From positions 1-11,108 of the forward strand of contig DATFYM010000144.1 in the NCBI GenBank assembly GCA_035315065.1: a DNA stretch of 11,108 nucleotides, given 5' to 3'. Positions 7,796-11,108 of this stretch are shown one piece after another. The position numbers were made by a program, and so were the translations under genes. The stretch's first letter is position 1. Each line of letters begins with the position of its first letter. The DNA comes from DATFYM01 sp035315065 (GTDB lineage Bacteria; Acidobacteriota; Terriglobia; UBA7540). The notes beneath the pieces are model-generated. The model did no database searches, had not been told where the DNA came from, and worked only from the letters and a program-made list of their open reading frames with translations.

Positions 7796-7847
7796 TTCAC
7801 CCTTCATCCTTAACCCTTTACCCTTTACCCTTTACCCTTGTTTACCC
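7796..7847. repeat. Tandem heptanucleotide repeat, TTTACCC type
   Basis: Six 7-bp units run in strict phase from 7796: TTCACCC, TTCATCC, TTAACCC and then TTTACCC three times (to 7837), followed after a 3-bp interruption by another TTTACCC (7841-7847). This is an intergenic short tandem repeat of the same period as the unrelated TTCATCA repeat at 5984-6011. It lies in the gene-poor interval 7656-8041, which otherwise holds the antitoxin promoter, nested inverted repeats, a TIR remnant and a GC-rich hairpin. Confidence 0.9.
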
Positions 7848-7951
7848 TTCAGGTTTTGCAGCAATTGCGAATAGCTGATAAAGCAGGAATAGAACTCGAT
7901 CGGATTGCCGGCGAGCGACTTCATGTAGGTGATGAAGTCTCCGGGGACACC
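7832..7951 (-). pseudogene. TIR-domain remnant A (N-terminal piece)
   Basis: An open stretch on the minus strand reads GVPGDFITYMKSLAGNP (from 7951) and continues to EFYSCFISYS (ending at 7868), after which it loses similarity (QLLQNLKG) and ends at a TAA inside the heptamer repeat at 7832-7834. The FYSCFISYS motif, preceded by a D/EFI-x-Y-M-x-SL-x-x-NPI lead-in, is the beta-A start of the TIR domain in pentapeptide-repeat/TIR proteins known from Acidobacteriota and Cyanobacteria. Only about 28 residues survive; a whole TIR domain is near 130-150 residues. The normal continuation after SYS is missing, and there is no pentapeptide region before it: the upstream sequence is the hairpin at 7960-7989. 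Intact members of the family are thought to act in signalling or NAD-cleaving immunity; this piece cannot function. The identification is from recalled family pattern, not a search. Confidence 0.68.
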
Positions 7952-7959
7952 CGCGCGAA

Positions 7960-7989
7960 GCAGAGGAGGCCTGCGGCCTCCCGCGCTGC
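7960..7989. repeat. GC-rich hairpin downstream of the RCC1 gene
   Basis: GGAGGCC (7965-7971), a 3-nt loop and GGCCTCC (7975-7981) form a perfect 7-bp stem; outer GCAG (7960-7963) and CTGC (7986-7989) extend it across an internal loop. It sits 53 bp past the stop of the RCC1 gene. No T-tract follows on the minus strand, so it is either an RNA 3'-end stabilising hairpin or a REP-like palindromic repeat rather than a typical terminator. Confidence 0.55.
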
Positions 7990-8041
7990 AACCCCAGCGG
8001 GAGTGCGGAGCGAACAGATTAGCTGTGCGCCGGCCCGGTCA

Positions 8042-10474
8042 TCAGAACGGATGCACCTCGACGGGGATGGGGCTGTTTTGCGTTGTCCCGTTCCCCAGCT
8101 CGCCGTTGAGGCCGGAACCCCAGGACCAGATGGTTCCATCCGCGCGGATGGCTTGGTTATGGAAGTCGCGGGCGGTCAGGGCCACCACATCGGTGAGGCC
8201 TTGGACCTGGACCGGGACGAGACTTTGCGTGGTGATGGACCCGTCTCCCAATTGGCCCGCACCGTTGGCGCCGAAAGTCCAGACGGTGCCATCGCGGAGC
8301 AGAACGGCTGTGTGCCCGTCCCCACCGAAGGCTTGGATCGCTCCGCTAAGCCCTGGAACCTGCTCGGGCGTCCAGTGGTCCTCGGTTGTACCGTCGCCCA
8401 GCATTCCGCTGCCGGGGAAGGCTCCATCCCAGGTGTTGGCGCCCCAGGTCCAGACGCTGCCATCGGCCTTGATAGTTACAACATGCGTCCACCCGGCCGA
8501 GACCCAAACCACATGGTCGATGCCCAGCACGGGCACCGGCGTATACCGGTCGGTGGTGGTACCGTCGCCCAGTTCGCCATTCTCATTGTTCCCCCAGGCG
8601 ACAAGCGTGTGGTCTTGCAGAAGAGCGACACTGAAACAGTAACCGGACGTCACCATGATTGGATGGCTTAATCCCTGCACCTGCACGGGGACGGTATAGT
8701 CGTAGCTTCGGTCGGCGACTCCGATGCCGAGGGCTCCGTGGAGATCCCATCCCCAGGCCCAGACGGTGCCGTCAGATTTGACCGCCAAGCTGTGATAGCC
8801 GCGACCGCCGAGGCTGACGATGGAGCTGAGTCCTCTCACCTGGACCGGCGTCCAACTGTCTTGGGCGTTGCCGTCGCCCAGTTGATCGAGCATATTCATC
8901 CCCCAAGCCCAGACGGTGCCGTCGGATTTGAGGGCGAAGTTGTGCTGCTCACCACCCATGACGGCCGTGACTCCGGTAAGGTAGCCCACACCGTTCGGCC
9001 CGAGGACCTGCACGGGAACGGAGCTGTCGGTGTTGGTACCGTCGCCTAGTTGGCCGTGCCCGTTCAGGCCCCAGGTCCAGACGCTTCCGTCTGCCTTCAG
9101 GGCGATGGCCTCCCGCGCTCCTCCCCAGACGGAGACCGGCCAATTGTCGTCATTCCACTGAGCGTAGAGGGTCACATTCGCGGTGTCGACGGAAAGGGCA
9201 TCTCCGGGGGCATAGGCGGTTCCATTACCGTTGGCCTCAGTGTTCCAGCTAACAAAGGAGTGACCGGGTCTGAAGAGGTAGCCAATGTTGCCCAGCACCG
9301 TGACCGAATCACCAGCAGCATACACATTCGGGTCCGAAGGGCCGACGCCGCTGGTGCTGCCGTTGCCCAGGTAAGCGAGGGTGTAACCGGAGCCGGAGGT
9401 TGTCCACCGTGCGTACAGGGTAGTGTTGGCGCTGCCCATGGTGAAAGTGGCCGCTGGGGCGTAGGCCGTTCCCGAACCGCTGGCGGCTGTATCCCAGCCG
9501 GCAAAGGTGTAGCCGGATTTGGCCAGATTGCCGGAGTTGCCGAGAGCGGTTACCTTGGCCCCAGCCGGGTATTTATTGCTGTCGGCAGGCGCGGTGCCGC
9601 TGGTGCTGCCGTTGCCGGAGTAGGTGACGGTATAGCTAGGAACGGGCGTCCACCGTGCATACAGGGTGGTGTTGGCGCTGCCCATGGTGAAAGTGGCCGC
9701 GGGGGCGTAGGCCGTTCCCGAACCGCTGGCGGCTGTATCCCAGCCGGCAAAGGTGTAGCCGGATTTAGCCAGATTGCCGGAGTTGCCGAGGACGGTTACC
9801 TTGGCCCCGGCCGGGTATTTATTGCTGTCGGCAGGTGCAGTGCCGCTGGTGCTGCCGTTGCCGGAGTAGGTGACGGTATAGGTAGGCACGGGCGTCCACC
9901 GTGCATACAGGATAGTGCTGGCGCTGCCCATGGTGAATGTGGCCGCTGGGGCGTAGGCCGTTCCCGAACCGCTGGCGGCTGTATCCCAGCCGGCGAAGGT
10001 GTAGCCGGATTTAGCCAGATTGCCGGAGTTGCCGAGGACGGTTACCTTGGCCCCAGCCGGGTATTTATTGCTGTCGGCAGGCGCGGTGCCGCTAGTGCTG
10101 CCGTTGCCGGAGTAGGTGACGGTATAGGTAGGCACGGGCGTCCACCGTGCATACAGGGTGGTGTTGGCGTTGCCGATGGTGAAAGTGGCCCCGGGGGCGT
10201 AGGCCGTTCCCGAACCGCTGGCGGCTGTATCCCAGCCGGCAAAGGTGTAGCCGGACTTGGCCAGACTGCCGGAGTTGCCGAGGGCGGTTACCTTGGCCCC
10301 GGCCCGGTATTTATTGCTGTCGGCAGGTGCGGTGCCGCTGGTGCTGCCATTGCCGGAGTAGGTGACGGTATAGGTTGACGGTAGCGCGAAGGTAAGCGCG
10401 GTTTTGAGATCCGCGTTGGCGAGAACGCTCAGGGCCAGAAAAGAAAGCACACCACATCTCATTCTCTTGCTCAT
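8042..10474 (-). CDS. Secreted protein with Listeria/Bacteroides-type repeats and a seven-bladed RCC1 propeller
   Basis: The 810-residue product begins with a signal peptide (basic KRMR, hydrophobic CGVLSFLALSVLA, likely cleavage after ANA near residue 21). Residues 34-358 hold four nearly identical 82-residue repeats of the InlB B-repeat/Flg_new type (TYTVTYSGNG start, SGYTFAGWDT core, TTLYARWTP end). A fifth, divergent copy follows at 364-440. The C-terminal half (about 447-810) has seven RCC1 repeats with the W-x-W/F-G and LGDGT hallmarks (for example WTWGLNGHGQLGDG), enough for one closed seven-bladed propeller. No sorting signal, membrane segment or barrel is visible at the C-terminus (ends VEVHPF). 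An extracellular or periplasmic binding or adhesive role is likely but the ligand is unknown. The ATG at 10474 has AGGA ten bases upstream; a second in-frame ATG four codons later is possible. It stands alone, flanked by two TIR remnants. Confidence 0.9.
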   Translation of the reverse strand: MSKRMRCGVLSFLALSVLANADLKTALTFALPSTYTVTYSGNGSTSGTAPADSNKYRAGAKVTALGNSGSLAKSGYTFAGWDTAASGSGTAYAPGATFTIGNANTTLYARWTPVPTYTVTYSGNGSTSGTAPADSNKYPAGAKVTVLGNSGNLAKSGYTFAGWDTAASGSGTAYAPAATFTMGSASTILYARWTPVPTYTVTYSGNGSTSGTAPADSNKYPAGAKVTVLGNSGNLAKSGYTFAGWDTAASGSGTAYAPAATFTMGSANTTLYARWTPVPSYTVTYSGNGSTSGTAPADSNKYPAGAKVTALGNSGNLAKSGYTFAGWDTAASGSGTAYAPAATFTMGSANTTLYARWTTSGSGYTLAYLGNGSTSGVGPSDPNVYAAGDSVTVLGNIGYLFRPGHSFVSWNTEANGNGTAYAPGDALSVDTANVTLYAQWNDDNWPVSVWGGAREAIALKADGSVWTWGLNGHGQLGDGTNTDSSVPVQVLGPNGVGYLTGVTAVMGGEQHNFALKSDGTVWAWGMNMLDQLGDGNAQDSWTPVQVRGLSSIVSLGGRGYHSLAVKSDGTVWAWGWDLHGALGIGVADRSYDYTVPVQVQGLSHPIMVTSGYCFSVALLQDHTLVAWGNNENGELGDGTTTDRYTPVPVLGIDHVVWVSAGWTHVVTIKADGSVWTWGANTWDGAFPGSGMLGDGTTEDHWTPEQVPGLSGAIQAFGGDGHTAVLLRDGTVWTFGANGAGQLGDGSITTQSLVPVQVQGLTDVVALTARDFHNQAIRADGTIWSWGSGLNGELGNGTTQNSPIPVEVHPF
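9401..10375 (-). repeat. Four tandem 246-bp in-frame repeats
   Basis: Units of exactly 246 bp (82 codons) start at minus-strand positions 10375, 10129, 9883 and 9637; the last is slightly shorter. Copies two to four are almost identical in nucleotide sequence, including synonymous sites, while the fifth protein repeat downstream is strongly diverged. Such homogeneity points to recent duplication or gene conversion, and the copy number is likely to vary between strains. The region is also prone to assembly collapse. Confidence 0.93.
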
Positions 10475-10572
10475 CGTCTCGGAATCCTCTTAAAGCGTCT
10501 TATCGGCGCTCGATGAGAGATGCTGGAGTGAAAAAACCACTGCTGTCCGCCACCGGATTCTATCGAGTCCCT

Positions 10573-10609
10573 GGAGCCAGGTAGATACAAGCTCAGGCTC
10601 CGCGTTTTT
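10573..10609 (+). terminator. Hairpin with T-tract, terminator-like on the plus strand
   Basis: GGAGCC (10573-10578) and GGCTCC (10596-10601) form a 6-bp stem with a 17-nt loop, followed by GCG and five T (10605-10609) on the plus strand. No plus-strand gene is seen to end here, and on the minus strand the T-tract would precede the hairpin, so it would not end minus-strand transcripts. It marks the point just beyond where TIR remnant B loses similarity. The call is weak. Confidence 0.25.
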
Positions 10610-10626
10610 CCAAGTCTGGGGCATTT

Positions 10627-10734
10627 TTCCTCCACCCACGGGCTGGCGATGGAATGCTTGTTCAGGATCACTATCAGCCTGTCGTAGACGCGAATCGACT
10701 TATCGATGCGCGCGCGGAACTTGTCGGCGAGGTT
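10627..10734 (-). pseudogene. TIR-domain remnant B (central piece)
   Basis: Starting a few bases after the stop of the antitoxin gene, a different minus-strand frame reads NLADKFRARIDKSIRVYDR, then LIVILNKHSIASPWVEE. This matches the conserved central block of bacterial TIR domains in the pentapeptide/TIR family (usual pattern DKIRxRIDESIRxYDKLLLVLSEHSxxSxWVExE). Similarity stops after WVEE at about 10627 and there is no start codon or N-terminal part upstream, where the sequence belongs to the antitoxin. It is therefore a gene fragment. It covers a part of the domain that does not overlap remnant A, yet lies upstream of it in transcription order, opposite to the order in an intact gene. Identification rests on recalled family pattern. 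Confidence 0.68.
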
Positions 10735-10738
10735 GCGC

Positions 10739-11041
10739 TCAGCCGCGAGCGGCGCGAACGCGCTTGGGCTTCTTGGCACGGCGCTGGACCCGGTTCGTCG
10801 ACTGCGCCGCCTTCTCAGGATGCATCTCTGAAGGAACGTTCGTCCGGGCAAGCTGCAGGAGCAGGCGCAAAACTTGATTGACCGACGCTGAATCGGCGAA
10901 CGCTTTGGCCACATCGGGATCGAGAAACACGACGTTCGTGCCGGCGCGGTAAGCCTCATAATGCTTCCCGCGAACGCCGTGCGAGAAATCGTATTCGGGC
11001 CGCATTTCGTCGTTATCGCTTGGGTGAACGTGTTGTTCCAT
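10739..11041 (-). CDS. RHH-like antitoxin partner of BrnT
   Basis: A 100-residue protein with the small-antitoxin pattern MRPEYDFSHGVRGKHY, followed by TNVVFLDPDVAKAF and SVNQVLRLLLQLA, which fits a ribbon-helix-helix fold (one strand, two helices). Proteins of this kind commonly follow BrnT toxins and would both neutralise the toxin and repress the operon. I chose the ATG at 11041 because GGAG lies five bases before it; an ATG at 11005 begins right at the conserved MRPEYDF but lacks a ribosome site, and a GTG at 11069-11071 is less likely. The gene overlaps the end of brnT by 29 bp. The C-terminal tail is strikingly basic (QRRAKKPKRVRAARG). It appears intact. The family is not the canonical BrnA by motif as far as I can tell. 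Confidence 0.72.
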   Translation of the reverse strand: MEQHVHPSDNDEMRPEYDFSHGVRGKHYEAYRAGTNVVFLDPDVAKAFADSASVNQVLRLLLQLARTNVPSEMHPEKAAQSTNRVQRRAKKPKRVRAARG

Positions 11042-11108
11042 ACTGTCTCCGTTCTCTGGGAGTGGCTTCACGGGCGTTGATGATACGCGTCCGCCCTTCG
11101 CGTTCAGT
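11013..11108 (-). CDS. brnT: BrnT-like toxin, C-terminal end (truncated by window edge)
   Basis: The minus-strand frame entering at 11108 encodes 31 residues beginning TEREGRTRIINAREATPRER and ends at a TAA at 11013-11015. The GRTRIINAREATPRERRQY part matches the C-terminal hallmark of BrnT ribonuclease toxins (usual RIISARxATxxERRxYE). The start of the gene lies outside the window. The reading frame extends 8 residues past the usual end (GTTRSPKR) and overlaps the antitoxin start by 29 bp, which suggests translational coupling. Although short, the match to the ordered Arg/Ile/Ser-Ala-Arg pattern and the position just before an antitoxin gene make it convincing. Confidence 0.8.
   Translation of the reverse strand, partial: TEREGRTRIINAREATPRERRQYGTTRSPKR

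Noticed and set aside
7796..7847. A CRISPR array
   Set aside because: The units are only 7 bp and directly adjacent, with no spacers and no cas genes.
9050..10378. A 442-codon plus-strand ORF with Gly/Ala/Val-rich repeats
   Set aside because: It is the antisense shadow of the 246-bp repeats of the RCC1 protein; its repeats mirror them exactly and it has no family resemblance or export signal.
10471..10959. A 163-codon minus-strand ORF as a real gene ending in an ATGA overlap with the RCC1 start
   Set aside because: Its first half is the out-of-frame shadow of the antitoxin gene and its end is unrecognisable; only the central TIR-like block (10627-10734) is meaningful, so it is treated as a remnant.

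Overview
All supported genes lie on the minus strand, so the biology reads from right to left. The window has two parts. The left part (positions 17 to 6679) holds outer-envelope and proteostasis housekeeping genes: a LolD-type lipoprotein-export ATPase, a ClpC unfoldase and a BamA outer-membrane insertase. The right part (about 6870 to 11108) is an accessory region: the end of a BrnT toxin gene with its overlapping antitoxin, a remnant of a TIR domain, a secreted 810-residue protein with five Listeria/Bacteroides-type repeats followed by seven RCC1 repeats, a second TIR remnant, short tandem repeats, and a UPF0175 antitoxin/PIN toxin pair whose toxin gene is frameshifted.

The organism is a diderm bacterium with high GC. 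A ClpC-type (rather than ClpA) unfoldase combined with BamA and LolD, a BamA with a long Pro/Gln/Ala-rich stretch before POTRA1, and pentapeptide/TIR-family remnants together suggest an Acidobacteriota genome of the Solibacter/Bryobacter type. That assignment is inference; no marker RNA is present.

Layout in transcription order (minus strand): brnT 3' end (11108-11013), its RHH-like antitoxin (11041-10739), TIR remnant B (about 10734-10627), RCC1/repeat protein (10474-8042), a GC-rich hairpin (7960-7989), TIR remnant A (7951 to about 7832), heptamer tandem repeats (7796-7847), nested inverted repeats and a TATAAT promoter, UPF0175 antitoxin (7655-7392), frameshifted PIN toxin (7391-6875), spacer with a hairpin, lolD (6679-6002), an inverted-repeat/heptamer element (5842-6011), clpC (5779-3341), bamA (3151-17).

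The left genes fit a common envelope-quality theme: LolD would power lipoprotein release from the inner membrane (BamB-E-like partners of BamA are lipoproteins), BamA inserts beta-barrels, and ClpC removes damaged proteins. No LolC/E permease is visible next to lolD; where it might be expected there is a toxin-antitoxin remnant, so the accessory island may have inserted upstream of lolD. I do not see a complete new defence system. The strongest unexpected signals are the two TIR-domain fragments bracketing the RCC1 gene, the single-base frameshift in the PIN toxin, the brnT tail hidden at the window edge, the probably leaderless antitoxin start, and the heptanucleotide repeats at two separate intergenic sites.
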